Part shown: positions 34,298 to 42,440 of the stretch, in pieces
Layout: the number at the start of each line of letters is the position of its first letter
Position numbering within the stretch: the stretch's first letter is position 1
Made by a program: the position numbers and the translations under genes
Source: Saccharothrix sp.
Lineage (GTDB): Bacteria; Actinomycetota; Actinomycetes; Mycobacteriales; Pseudonocardiaceae
DNA: 64,000 bases
Direction of reading: 5' to 3'
Assembly: GCF_031180885.1 (NCBI RefSeq)
Contig: NZ_JAPSLK010000045.1
Location: 1-64,000 of the forward strand
Notes under the pieces: model-generated
The model's database searches: none
Seen by the model: the letters and a program-made list of their open reading frames with translations, nothing else
Told to the model about the DNA's origin: nothing

Positions 34298-34963
34298 ATG
34301 TCCACCAAGCGCAAGTACGACGACGGGTGTGCCGCGGCGCACGCCCTCGACCTCGTGGGCGAGCGCTGGGCTTTGCTGATCATCCGCGAGTTGCTGCTCG
34401 GCCCGAAGCGGTTCACCGACCTTCGGGCCGGGATGCCGGGCGCCAGTCCCAACGTGCTGTCCCAGCGGCTGCGGGAACTGGACGGCGCGGGCGTGGTCCG
34501 CCGGCGCAAGCTCCCGCCGCCGGCCGCCGCGTGGGTCTACGAACTCACCGAGTGGGGCCAGGAGTTGGAGCCGGTGGTGGTCGCCCTGGGCCGGTGGGGC
34601 TGCCAGTCGCCGACGCTGCGCGACGACGCGCCGATCAACCCCGACGCCCTGGCGCTGTCGCTCAAGGCCCGGTTCGACCCGGCGCGGACGGAGGGGTTCA
34701 CCGGCCGGGTCGTGCTGCGGATGGGCGAGTACTCGTTCACGGTGGCGTTGACACCGGACGCCATCGACGTCACGCGCGGCGAGCCCGAGGGTCCCGACGC
34801 GGTGGTGACGGCCGCTCCGGAGACGCTGAACGCGGTCATGCGGGGCAAGGTCAGCCCGGCCGAGGCGGTCGCGGCGGGTGAATTGTCCGTTGCGGGCGAT
34901 CGCGAGCGGGCGGAACGGTTCCTCGGGTTGTTCCCGATCCACCGGTTGGCCGCCGCCGGCTGA
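34298..34963 (+). CDS. HxlR-family transcriptional regulator with SCP2-like C-terminal domain
   Basis: The 221-residue protein has an HxlR/MarR-like winged helix in its first 100 residues: AAHALDLVGERWALLIIRELLLGPKRF (helices), SPNVLSQRLRELDGAGVV (recognition helix) and YELTEWGQELEPV. The second half, from about residue 120, looks like a sterol-carrier/alkyl-sulfatase-type domain (FTVALTPDAIDVTRGEPEGPDAVVTAAPETLNAVMRGK, shown in parts), a common two-domain layout in actinomycetes. It could sense a hydrophobic ligand. The ATG at 34298 is chosen since the fold starts at MSTKRKYDD. It sits upstream of and in the same direction as the SgcJ-like gene, which it may regulate. Confidence 0.88.
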   Translation: MSTKRKYDDGCAAAHALDLVGERWALLIIRELLLGPKRFTDLRAGMPGASPNVLSQRLRELDGAGVVRRRKLPPPAAAWVYELTEWGQELEPVVVALGRWGCQSPTLRDDAPINPDALALSLKARFDPARTEGFTGRVVLRMGEYSFTVALTPDAIDVTRGEPEGPDAVVTAAPETLNAVMRGKVSPAEAVAAGELSVAGDRERAERFLGLFPIHRLAAAG

Positions 34964-35117
34964 TCCCGGCGGGGCAACGGGTTGGTTGATCCAGGGCTGC
35001 CCGAAAACGTGGGCGGTTGGTATTTCCAGAGCAATCTCGGAGATGCCCGGCGCGGGCGCAATGCCCAACGATATGACCACGGGAATTCCGCTAGCGCACA
35101 ACCGGAGGCACGACAGC

Positions 35118-35543
35118 ATGACCACCATCGCCAACGAAGCCACCGGCGTGGAACTCAAAGCCGTCATCGACGGCGTCGCCGAGGCGTGGGCCGACAACAA
35201 CCCCGACCGGTTCGCCGACTCCTACACCGCCGACGCCACCATGGTGCTGTCCGGCGACCGCTTCTTCCGCGGTCGCGAGGTCATCCGGCAGGTGGCGGTC
35301 CAGCAGTTCAAGACCGCCCACAAGGGCACCACGCTGCTGCAGAACATCGTCGACACGAAGATCATCTCCGACGACGCCGCGGTGGTCATCACCGAGGGCG
35401 GAGTGCTCGCGCCGGGGCAGTCCGTCCCGTCGCCCGAGCGCGCGCTCCGCGCCACCTGGGTGTTCGCCAAGCAGGACGGGAAGTGGCTGGTCTCCGCTTA
35501 CCAGAACGGCCGCTTGGCGGACACGCCGCTGCCGGGCGAGTGA
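35118..35543 (+). CDS. SgcJ/EcaC-family NTF2-like protein
   Basis: The 141-residue protein has the SnoaL/NTF2-like cone fold expected for the SgcJ/EcaC family, named after a C-1027 enediyne gene. Seen features are IDGVAEAWADNNPDRFADSY at the start, the YTADATMVLSGDRFFRGREVI core and the WVFAKQDGKWLVSAYQNGR end with its tryptophan and arginine. Members of this family occur in many enediyne loci; their role is not settled, and binding of a hydrophobic intermediate is one proposal. The ATG at 35118 has GGAGG nine bases upstream. Its presence supports placing the left border of the enediyne-type locus at or before 34.3 kb. Confidence 0.85.
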   Translation: MTTIANEATGVELKAVIDGVAEAWADNNPDRFADSYTADATMVLSGDRFFRGREVIRQVAVQQFKTAHKGTTLLQNIVDTKIISDDAAVVITEGGVLAPGQSVPSPERALRATWVFAKQDGKWLVSAYQNGRLADTPLPGE

Positions 35544-35559
35544 TGACCGGCTGAACGTC

Positions 35560-35596
35560 GGTTCCAGCCCGGTCGACACCTCGGCCGGGCTGAACC
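35560..35596. terminator. Hairpin between convergent genes
   Basis: GGTTCCAGCCCGG pairs with CCGGGCTGAACC, with one bulged base, 17 bases after the SgcJ-like stop and before the end of the convergent exporter gene at 35691. It can serve as terminator for the plus-strand unit. Confidence 0.65.
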
Positions 35597-35690
35597 GGCT
35601 GTGTCCGGGGGGTGTCGGAGGACATTTTCGTCGTGCCTCGAAAGAATGCGTTCCGCGACAACCCCCCGAATTCGCCCATGAGCGACCGCT

Positions 35691-37295
35691 TTAAGGTTCG
35701 GCCGGAGTCGGGCTGGGTGTGGCGGCCGATGTGGGGTGGCGGGTCAGGCGGGTGGCCAGGAAGGCGCCCACGACCAGGGCCGCCGCCGCGACGATCAGGG
35801 CCGGGCGGGCGGCGGTGATGAAAGCCGAGCCGAACGCCTCCCGGGTCAGGTCCGTGAAGAGGGTTTGCTGGTCGGGAGGCAGGTCCGGCGGCACGGTGAT
35901 CCCGCCCTGCTGGCCCGAGCCGAGGCGCAGGCCGTGCGCGGCGGCCTCCTCGAAGCTCGACAGGAACCTGGGGCGCACGGACTCCGGGAGGCGTTCGGCC
36001 AGCGCCTGCGCCTCTTCGCGCAGCGCGGAGACCAGGCGGTTCTGCAGGACCGCGCCGATCACGGCCGCGCCCAGGGCCGCGCCGGTCTGGCGGGCCGTGT
36101 TGAGCACGCCCGAGGCCGCGCCCGCCAGGGGCGGGAGCACGCCGCGCATCGCCTCGGTGGTGGCGGGAGCCAGGGCCAGGCCCATGCCCACGCCGGTCAA
36201 GAGCATGGGTGCCACGTAAGTGCCGAAACCCGATGTGCTGTCCGGGATGAAGGCGACTCCCAGCACGCCCACGGCGTACAGGACGAGGCCCACGGTCAGG
36301 GGCAGGCGACCACCCACCCGGTCGGCCAAACGCCCGCCTACGGGCGCCACAGCGCTCAAAGCGATGGTCCACGGCAGGGCGGTCACGCCCGACATCAGCG
36401 GGCTCATGCCCAGCAGCGTCTGGGTTTCGATGACGAACACCAGCAGCAGGCCGTACATCGAGAACGACGTGATCAGCGTGATCCCCGTGGCCACCGAGTA
36501 GTTCCGGTTCCGGAACAGCTCCAACGGCACCAGCGGTTCCCGCTGGCGGCGCTCCCACAACACGAACGCCACGCCGAGCAGCACGGCGACGGTGAGGATC
36601 GCGGGGATGCTGATCACGCCGGAAATCACGCCCCAGTGGTGCCGTTCGCCCTCCACCAGGCCGTACACGAGGCACAGCAGCGCGACGGTGGCCAGCGCGA
36701 CGCCCACCCCGTCGAACCGCGGCCGGCGGCCGGAGCGCAGCTCGGGCACCAGGCGCAGCGCCAGGACCACGCCCACGATGCCGAACGGGACGTTCATGTA
36801 GAACACCGACTGCCAGCCGAACTCGGTGATCAGCAGGCCGCCCAGGGTCGGGCCGCTCACCGACGCCACGCCCGCGACCGCGGTGAAGATGCCGAACGCC
36901 GCGCCCCGCCGCTCCGCCGGGAAGATGCTGGAGATCAGCGTGAGCGCCTGCGGGGTCAACGCCGCCGCGCCGACGCCTTGCAGCACCCGGGCGGCGATCA
37001 GCAGCGCCGGGTCGGCGGCGAGTCCACACAGGACGGACGCGGCGGTGAACACCACCAGGCCGGCGACGAACACGCGCCGGGGGCCGACCAGGTCACCCAG
37101 TCGGCCGAAGACGATGAGCAGCGACGCGAACGCCAGCAGGTAGCCGTTGAGCACCCACAGGATCTCGTCGATGCCCGCGTCGATGCCCGCCATGATGTCC
37201 GGCGCCGCGGTGTTGACGATCGTGGTGTCGAGCAGGATCAGGAAGTTTGCCAGGCACAGCACGGCGAGCGCCCGCCACGGGTTGACGCCGGTCAT
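35691..37295 (-). CDS. DHA2-family drug exporter (EmrB/QacA type)
   Basis: The 534-residue membrane protein has about fourteen membrane segments and the DHA2 marks: the start RALAVLCLANFLILLDTTIVNTA (helix 1, with LDTTIVN), GRLGDLVGPRRVF after helix 2, and the antiporter-type ALGAAVIGAVLQNR region. It is a proton-driven multidrug exporter. In an enediyne-type locus a pump like this is often the exporter and self-resistance gene, which I infer here. It starts one base after the stop of the AhpD-like gene, so the two form one operon. No other dedicated resistance gene is visible in this half of the window. Confidence 0.92.
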   Translation of the reverse strand: MTGVNPWRALAVLCLANFLILLDTTIVNTAAPDIMAGIDAGIDEILWVLNGYLLAFASLLIVFGRLGDLVGPRRVFVAGLVVFTAASVLCGLAADPALLIAARVLQGVGAAALTPQALTLISSIFPAERRGAAFGIFTAVAGVASVSGPTLGGLLITEFGWQSVFYMNVPFGIVGVVLALRLVPELRSGRRPRFDGVGVALATVALLCLVYGLVEGERHHWGVISGVISIPAILTVAVLLGVAFVLWERRQREPLVPLELFRNRNYSVATGITLITSFSMYGLLLVFVIETQTLLGMSPLMSGVTALPWTIALSAVAPVGGRLADRVGGRLPLTVGLVLYAVGVLGVAFIPDSTSGFGTYVAPMLLTGVGMGLALAPATTEAMRGVLPPLAGAASGVLNTARQTGAALGAAVIGAVLQNRLVSALREEAQALAERLPESVRPRFLSSFEEAAAHGLRLGSGQQGGITVPPDLPPDQQTLFTDLTREAFGSAFITAARPALIVAAAALVVGAFLATRLTRHPTSAATPSPTPAEP

Positions 37296-37296
37296 G

Positions 37297-38274
37297 TCAC
37301 ACCTCCGTCGTTCGGTGCAGAAGGGTCGACATCCGGCGTGCCGCCGCGAAAGCGGCCCAGGACACCAGTTGCACCAGGGACCGGTCGTCGCGGCCGAACG
37401 CGGCCACGGTGTCGTCGTCGACCTGGTAGGACGCCATGGCCACGAGGAGGGCCAGGGTCGCGGCGGGGCGGTCCTCGGCGGGCAGCGGGGCGACGGCGTC
37501 GGTCACCCAGGCGCGGCTGATGCCGGGGGCGGTGCCGTCCCAGTCGGCCAGCCGGGTGAGCACGAGTTCGCGCACGGCATCGGACAGCACGCGCGCGCCG
37601 CCCGCGTCGAAGGCGGCGGCGACCCGGCCCAGGCTGTCCTCGACGACCCGGTTGCCCGCGCTCCACGCGAGGTCCGGCGGCGTCGGGGCCTCGGGCAGCA
37701 GGCGCAGGGACGTGCCCGGCGGGTGCTCCGCGCGGGCGTGCGAACCCATGAAGCGGCCGAGGAACTTCCCGGCGACGGCGGGCGCGCCGGACGGCAGTGG
37801 TGACTCGCCCAGGAACACGTTCACCACCCGGTTCAGGTAGTGGAACGTGACGGCGACGCCCAGCAGTTCGGGCAACTGGTCGTCGGCGAACGGCCGCACC
37901 GTGGACGACCGGTCGGCCCAAGCCTCGACGGCGTCGAACGACGTGTCGGTCAGCCCTCGCAGGGTCGCGGTGTGCACGGTGACGCAGTAGGGGCACGTGT
38001 TGGACCGCGACACGGCCGCCGCGACCGCCTCCTTGGCCGCGCGCGGCGCGTTGCCGGCGGCCACGAGCGTCTCGCGGAGCAGCGACCAGGCCGCCGCCAG
38101 GGCGTCCGGGGCGGGGGAGTGCAGCGCGACCGGCGGCGCCAGCATCCCGAAGTCGGACTCGACCTCGGCGTAGACGGCGGCGACCGGGCCGGTTGCGGCG
38201 TTCGGGTGAACGGGCTTGATGTGCCGAATCTGGTTCAGGGACTGGCGCAGCGCCGCTCGGACGATCCTGCCCAT
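37297..38274 (-). CDS. AhpD/carboxymuconolactone-decarboxylase-like protein
   Basis: The 325-residue protein has the AhpD core motif SRSNTCPYCVTVHTATLRG, with the CxxC pair and the following histidine that form a thiol-based peroxidase or proton-relay site. It is longer than single-domain AhpD (about 175 residues) and has an extra C-terminal helical half that may be a second, degenerate repeat (SAGNRVVEDSLGRVAAAFDAG onward, partial). The ATG at 38274 is chosen because it has CAGGGAGT upstream and starts with MGRIVRAAL. It is cotranscribed with the DHA2 exporter. A role in thiol-based protection against a reactive product is possible but unproven. Confidence 0.82.
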   Translation of the reverse strand: MGRIVRAALRQSLNQIRHIKPVHPNAATGPVAAVYAEVESDFGMLAPPVALHSPAPDALAAAWSLLRETLVAAGNAPRAAKEAVAAAVSRSNTCPYCVTVHTATLRGLTDTSFDAVEAWADRSSTVRPFADDQLPELLGVAVTFHYLNRVVNVFLGESPLPSGAPAVAGKFLGRFMGSHARAEHPPGTSLRLLPEAPTPPDLAWSAGNRVVEDSLGRVAAAFDAGGARVLSDAVRELVLTRLADWDGTAPGISRAWVTDAVAPLPAEDRPAATLALLVAMASYQVDDDTVAAFGRDDRSLVQLVSWAAFAAARRMSTLLHRTTEV

Positions 38275-38484
38275 CGGAGTACTCCCTGGTCGGCTGGCGG
38301 TTGGGTAGGTCTGGTCATGCAACCGACGCAATGCCTACCACGAACACCGGTCGTAGTACGGCGTTTTCGTCGATGAGGCGCACGACGCGTGTCGAGTGCG
38401 CCGGGTGAAGAGAACCGGCCCGGGCGCGGGGGTCCCGAGAGGGGACCGGCCGCGCCCCGGCCGGGGTGGATCAACTCGAGCTTT
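38275..38484. other. 210-bp intergenic region with G+C-rich inverted repeat
   Basis: This lies upstream of the AhpD-exporter operon and downstream of the GMC oxidoreductase gene, all on the minus strand. The GGCCCGGGCGCGGGGGTCCC / GGGACCGGCCGCGCCCCGGC area (about 38416-38465) can fold into an imperfect hairpin and is a plausible terminator for the GMC unit. The remainder should hold the operon promoter. Confidence 0.5.
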
Positions 38485-40146
38485 TCAGTCCCGGACCAGG
38501 TCCCGGACCAGCGGGGCCACGCCGCGCCGGCCGCTGGTCTCGCCGTCGGGGGACGGGGCGCCGTAGGTGACGTCCACGCCGCGGTCGCGCAGGGCCTTCA
38601 CGATGCCCGGGATCGCGCGCTCGGCGAGGGCCGCGATGGTCAGCGCCGGGTTCACGGTGAGCGCGCCGGGGACGGCCGAACCGTCGGTGACGAAGATGCC
38701 CGGGTGGCCGCGCAGCTCGTGCCGGTCGTCCAGGGCGGAGGTCTCCGGGTCGTCGCCGATGCGGCACGACGCCAGCGGGTGCACGGTGTACGCGCCGACC
38801 ACGTCGTTGGTCCACGGCATGACCTTCGACAGGCCGTCCTTCTCCATGATGGCCTTGACCGCCGCGTCCGCCTGCCGCCACCCGTACAGCGTGTTCTCGG
38901 TGGGGTTGTAGCGGATCGGGCCCCGGCCCAGCATCTGCTGGGAGATGCGGACCGCGTTGCCGGTGGGCGGCGGGGTGCCGAAGACGCCCTCGTTGTCGTC
39001 CTCGGTCATGGAGAAGATGGTCAGCCACGACTGCCACTGCTCGACGATCTTCTTCTTCTCCGCGCCGAACCACGTGGGCGTGCCGGGCAGCGCGTCCGGG
39101 GTCTGCGCCAGGATGGTGCCGAACCCGGGCGGGAAGTACAGCTGCTCCAGGCAGAACCGGGAGAACTCCGGCAGCGAGCCGTCGAGGTTGTCCCAGCTCG
39201 CGACGCACGGGCCCTTGCCGATCTGGTTGGCCGCGTAGGACAGGTTGTCCTCGCGCGAGAGGCCGAGCAGGTCGCGCGCCTTGTCCTCGTCGATGATCGC
39301 GGTGTTGAGCCGCTCGCCGTTGCCGGAGAAGTAGCGGCCCACCGCGTGCGGCATCTTGCCCAGGGTGTCCTCCGAGCGCTGGAGGATAACCGGGGTGGCG
39401 CCCGCGCCGGCCGCCAGGATCACGATCTTGGCGTCGATCTCGCCGCTGCCCACGCTCACCCGGTAGTCGACGTCGTGGATGACGTTGTAGCTGACGCGGT
39501 AGCCGCCGTCCTCGGTGCGGACCAGCTTCTGCACCTCGTGCAGCGGCCGGATCTCCGCGCCGTGCGCCAGGGCCGCGGGCAGGTAGTTGAGCAGCAGCGA
39601 CCGCTTGGCGTCGAACTTGCAGCCGGCCATCATCCAGTTGCAGTTGGTGCACAGCTTGGTGTCGATGGCCACCGGCACCGGGTTCGCGGTGCGGCCCGCG
39701 TGGTTGCACGCCGCGGCGAACAGGCCGCCCGCGTAGGTGACCTCGTCCCAGTCCTGCTTGGTGATCGGCAGCGCCTCGCTGACCTTGTCGTACCAGGGGT
39801 CGAGGGTGTCGCGGTTGATCGCCGAGGGCCACATCCGCCGGCCGATGCTGCCCTTGCGCTCGAAGATGAACCGCGGCGCGCGGGGCATGGCGGCGAAGTA
39901 CACGACGCTGCCGCCGCCCACGCAGTTGCCGCCGAGCAGGCTCATGCCGTCGCCGACGACGAAGTCGAAGATCCGGGTGTACGAGGAGCCCAGCAGGTAG
40001 TCGTGCTCGAAGTCCTTGCTCTCCAACCAGGGCCCGCGTTCCAGCACGGTGACCTTGGCGCCGCCCGCGGCGAGGTGGTAGGCGGCGATCGCGCCGCCGA
40101 ACCCGCTGCCGACGATGAGGACGTCGGTGCTTTCGGTGCTCGTCAT
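38485..40146 (-). CDS. GMC-family flavin oxidoreductase
   Basis: The 553-residue protein begins with an FAD-binding Rossmann motif (DVLIVGSGFGGAIAAYHLAAGG, near residue 10) followed by VLERGPW. Later marks are the NCVGGGSVVYFAAMPR region, CTNCNWMMAGCKF with clustered cysteines, VILAAGAGATPVILQRSE, and the C-terminal HPLASCRIG histidine and FVTDGSAVPGALTVNPALTIAALAER end (shown in parts). This fits the cholesterol-oxidase-like branch of GMC enzymes, which oxidise alcohols. The CxxC-rich segment is atypical of simple GMC oxidases and resembles proteins where a small partner is needed. It lies 73 bases downstream of the small gene 40220-40789, probably its partner. The substrate is unknown. Confidence 0.9.
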   Translation of the reverse strand: MTSTESTDVLIVGSGFGGAIAAYHLAAGGAKVTVLERGPWLESKDFEHDYLLGSSYTRIFDFVVGDGMSLLGGNCVGGGSVVYFAAMPRAPRFIFERKGSIGRRMWPSAINRDTLDPWYDKVSEALPITKQDWDEVTYAGGLFAAACNHAGRTANPVPVAIDTKLCTNCNWMMAGCKFDAKRSLLLNYLPAALAHGAEIRPLHEVQKLVRTEDGGYRVSYNVIHDVDYRVSVGSGEIDAKIVILAAGAGATPVILQRSEDTLGKMPHAVGRYFSGNGERLNTAIIDEDKARDLLGLSREDNLSYAANQIGKGPCVASWDNLDGSLPEFSRFCLEQLYFPPGFGTILAQTPDALPGTPTWFGAEKKKIVEQWQSWLTIFSMTEDDNEGVFGTPPPTGNAVRISQQMLGRGPIRYNPTENTLYGWRQADAAVKAIMEKDGLSKVMPWTNDVVGAYTVHPLASCRIGDDPETSALDDRHELRGHPGIFVTDGSAVPGALTVNPALTIAALAERAIPGIVKALRDRGVDVTYGAPSPDGETSGRRGVAPLVRDLVRD

Positions 40147-40219
40147 CGAAACTCCAATCGCCGGGCCCGACCGGCACGGCGTACGGGGCGAGGGGACGTC
40201 CCCCTCGCGGGTGGGCTGG

Positions 40220-40789
40220 TCAGGCGGGGTTGCCGGACGGCGTGGTGCCGGGGTGCCGGCGGGCCAGCGGCCTCCCGTAGGAGTAGGCCGGGAAGCGCCA
40301 CAGGCCGTCCGCGTCGGGCTGGGCGAACTTCATCGAGCGCAGGCCGGGGTGGCCCTGGGCCATCGCGTCGAGCGTGTGCAGGTGGGCGCCGGTGTCGAAG
40401 GCCATGTTGCTGAACAGCGCGAGCGCCACCCAGCCGTCCTTCTCGGGGTGGCCCGGCGCCACCAGCCGGGCCACCAGCGCGATCCGGTGCTCGTAGGACA
40501 GCGCCACGAACGGCGGGACGTCGTCGTCCAGCTCCAGGCCGTGTTCCGCCGCGTAGTCGGTGGCGTGCCCGTTGAGCATCACGGTGAGGCTGTCGAGCCC
40601 GTCGACGACACCCGCGGCGGGCGTCTCCAGCAGCTCGACCGCGCCCGCCACGACCGCGCCGTCGTCGTCGGCGGCGCCCGCGATGGCGCGGTCCTCCGGT
40701 GAACGCTTCACCCCGGGCACGATCGTGTCGGCGAATGCTTCCAGGGTCATGGTCCGGGTGGCCCGGTCCGGCACGGTCTCGGATTGCAC
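40220..40789 (-). CDS. Small partner of the GMC oxidoreductase (DUF5987-like)
   Basis: The 189-residue protein starts MQSETVPDRATRTMTLEAFADTIVPGVKRSPEDRAIAG, the pattern of gluconate-2-dehydrogenase subunit-3-like proteins and the actinobacterial DUF5987 group that accompany GMC oxidoreductases. It lacks an obvious Sec or Tat signal. The middle part has SYEHRIALVARLVAPGHPEKDGW and the end has FPAYSYGRPLARRHPG. The start is a GTG at 40789 with AAGGACC upstream. The pair with the following GMC gene suggests a two-subunit dehydrogenase, which I infer from gene order and family habit. Confidence 0.75.
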   Translation of the reverse strand: MQSETVPDRATRTMTLEAFADTIVPGVKRSPEDRAIAGAADDDGAVVAGAVELLETPAAGVVDGLDSLTVMLNGHATDYAAEHGLELDDDVPPFVALSYEHRIALVARLVAPGHPEKDGWVALALFSNMAFDTGAHLHTLDAMAQGHPGLRSMKFAQPDADGLWRFPAYSYGRPLARRHPGTTPSGNPA

Positions 40790-41387
40790 GGCAGGTCCTT
40801 CCTCGGGGTGGCGAAAAAGGAGGCCGAGGGTAGGTGGAACACCGGTATTCGGCCCCTTCGAATACGTCGGCGGCCGTCGCCCCCGGCGTCTTCACCATCG
40901 TCCGGGCAGCCGCCGGACGACGCTTCTTCCTGCTTGCCGTGCTCGACGCAATAGGATGTCCGCAGGCCTCCGCTGGTCCGGTGGACGTCGTCCGGACTGC
41001 TCCGAACACCGCACCGTTACCAGTCGTCCGGGCATTGTCCTAATCGGGCGAAATGCTGTCGCGGTGGCCTGCCCGGGTTGATCGACAATGGGCGCCGACC
41101 GCGCCGCGGCGGGCATGCATATACGGCCGTCCGTACTTGCAGACCGCACTGGGGCGGGTTTTGCGGAGGGGTGTGCCGGTTGATCTTGAAATGCTCATCG
41201 GAAGCACGTTCTCGCACCTTGCGCAGGCTGTCGAGCGCTGGTAGCTTTTCCGGGTAGTGCGCTACTGGGGGCCTTTAGAGGCTGCACTGCATTCGCGTGG
41301 TGATCAATGGGGATCACCACGCATACGCCGCCGTCCGGGGCAACCTGTCGCGCAGTTTCCGAGTCACCTCTGCAAGCATCTGCGCGA
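40790..41387. other. Roughly 600-bp divergent intergenic region
   Basis: No gene is supported here. It separates the minus-strand GMC pair from the plus-strand AraC regulator and is clearly lower in G+C toward 41240-41430, where promoters of both units are expected. If the regulator starts at an ATG at 41307 the last 80 bases are coding. I saw no strong direct or inverted repeat. Confidence 0.5.
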
Positions 41388-42176
41388 ATGGGGGCCTTGG
41401 TAGTGGGGGAAGTTATAGAGCGAGCGGTCGGTCGGGTAATCGACTTCATGCACCAGAACATAGGTGAGCAGTTCACCATCGACGACATGGCGCGGACCGC
41501 GAATTACAGCAAGTTTCACTTCTCGCGGGCGTTCCAACGGGTGACCGGGGTCTCCCCGGGGCGGTTCCTGGCGGCTATCCGATTACAAGAAGCCAAACGC
41601 CTGTTGGTCTCCACCACGCTGACCGTCACCGACATCAGCCACCGCGTCGGCTACACCAGTGTCGGCACGTTCAGCTCCCGGTTCCGCAGCAGCGTCGGCG
41701 TCTCGCCGACCACCTACCGCCAGCTCGGCGGCTTCGCCCCGCACATCCCGATGGCCCGGCGCGCCGTGGACGCCCGGCCGGCCTCGGTGCAGGGTGAGAT
41801 CTCGGCCCCGCTGGGGTCGCCGTCCGGGCTGATCTTCGTCGGCTTGTTCCCCGACGGCATCCCGCAGGGCTCGCCGATCAGGTGCTCCGTCCTGCACCGG
41901 CCGGGGTCGTACACGCTGACCAACGTCCCGCCCGGGACGTGGCACCTGCTGGCGCACTCGGTGGCGCCGGGTCGCGAGTCCATGCTGGGGGACGGGCCGT
42001 TCGCCGAGGACCTGGCCCTGTCGGTCGCTTCCTACGGGCCGATCACCGTCCGACCCGGCGTGCCGTTCGCGCACGCCGATCTCCACCTGCGTCCGATCTG
42101 CATGCTGGACCCACCGGTCCTGCTTGCGCTCCTGGACGTGCGCACCATCGCACTGGGGGCCGACGCCGCCTGCTGA
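41388..42176 (+). CDS. AraC-family transcriptional regulator
   Basis: The protein (262 residues from this start) has its two helix-turn-helix motifs at the N-terminus: FTIDDMARTANYSKFHFSRAFQRVTG and VTDISHRVGYTSVGTFSSRFRSSVGVSPTTYRQ (each read in parts). A C-terminal effector region of about 150 residues with LGSPSGLIFVGLFPDGIPQG follows, which reverses the usual AraC layout. Similar N-terminal-HTH regulators occur in enediyne and other actinomycete clusters. The start is uncertain: ATG 41388, GTG 41403 (with GGGGG upstream) and ATG 41307 are all in frame. It faces the P450-unb operon across two strong terminators, and is a candidate pathway activator. Confidence 0.85.
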   Translation: MGALVVGEVIERAVGRVIDFMHQNIGEQFTIDDMARTANYSKFHFSRAFQRVTGVSPGRFLAAIRLQEAKRLLVSTTLTVTDISHRVGYTSVGTFSSRFRSSVGVSPTTYRQLGGFAPHIPMARRAVDARPASVQGEISAPLGSPSGLIFVGLFPDGIPQGSPIRCSVLHRPGSYTLTNVPPGTWHLLAHSVAPGRESMLGDGPFAEDLALSVASYGPITVRPGVPFAHADLHLRPICMLDPPVLLALLDVRTIALGADAAC

Positions 42177-42251
42177 CCGGCCCGCCGACAACGGGCGGTA
42201 CGGCGAAGGCGTCGGCGCGAGACAACCGAAAACGCGAACCGGGATCGAGCA

Positions 42252-42287
42252 AAAGGGCCGCCCCCTGCAACGGGAGGGCGGCCCTTT
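42252..42287 (+). terminator. Terminator after the AraC-type gene
   Basis: AAAGGGCCGCC pairs exactly with GGCGGCCCTTT around a 14-base loop, 75 bases after the regulator stop. The flanking A and T runs suit a bidirectional factor-independent terminator. Confidence 0.9.
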
Positions 42288-42381
42288 GGACGTCCGGAGC
42301 GGGTCGACGGATCGGATCGGTGTCTCGAATCGTCGAGTGGTCGATGGATCGGTGTCCGAAAGGTTGCCTCGGGCGAACGGA

Positions 42382-42415
42382 AAGGGCCGCTCTCCCGTTG
42401 GGGAGAGCGGCCCCT
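42382..42415 (-). terminator. Terminator after the P450 gene
   Basis: AAGGGCCGCTCTCCC pairs with GGGAGAGCGGCCCCT (one mismatch) around a tetraloop-like GTTG, 26 bases beyond the end of the minus-strand P450 gene. Together with 42252-42287 it separates the convergent units. Confidence 0.9.
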
Positions 42416-42440
42416 CTTTACCCGGACCCGGTGCCGGGGG

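Noticed and set aside
33766..34881. A possible gene covering the hairpin region and the HxlR gene in another frame
   Set aside because: The translation has no family features and overlaps the well-supported HxlR regulator.
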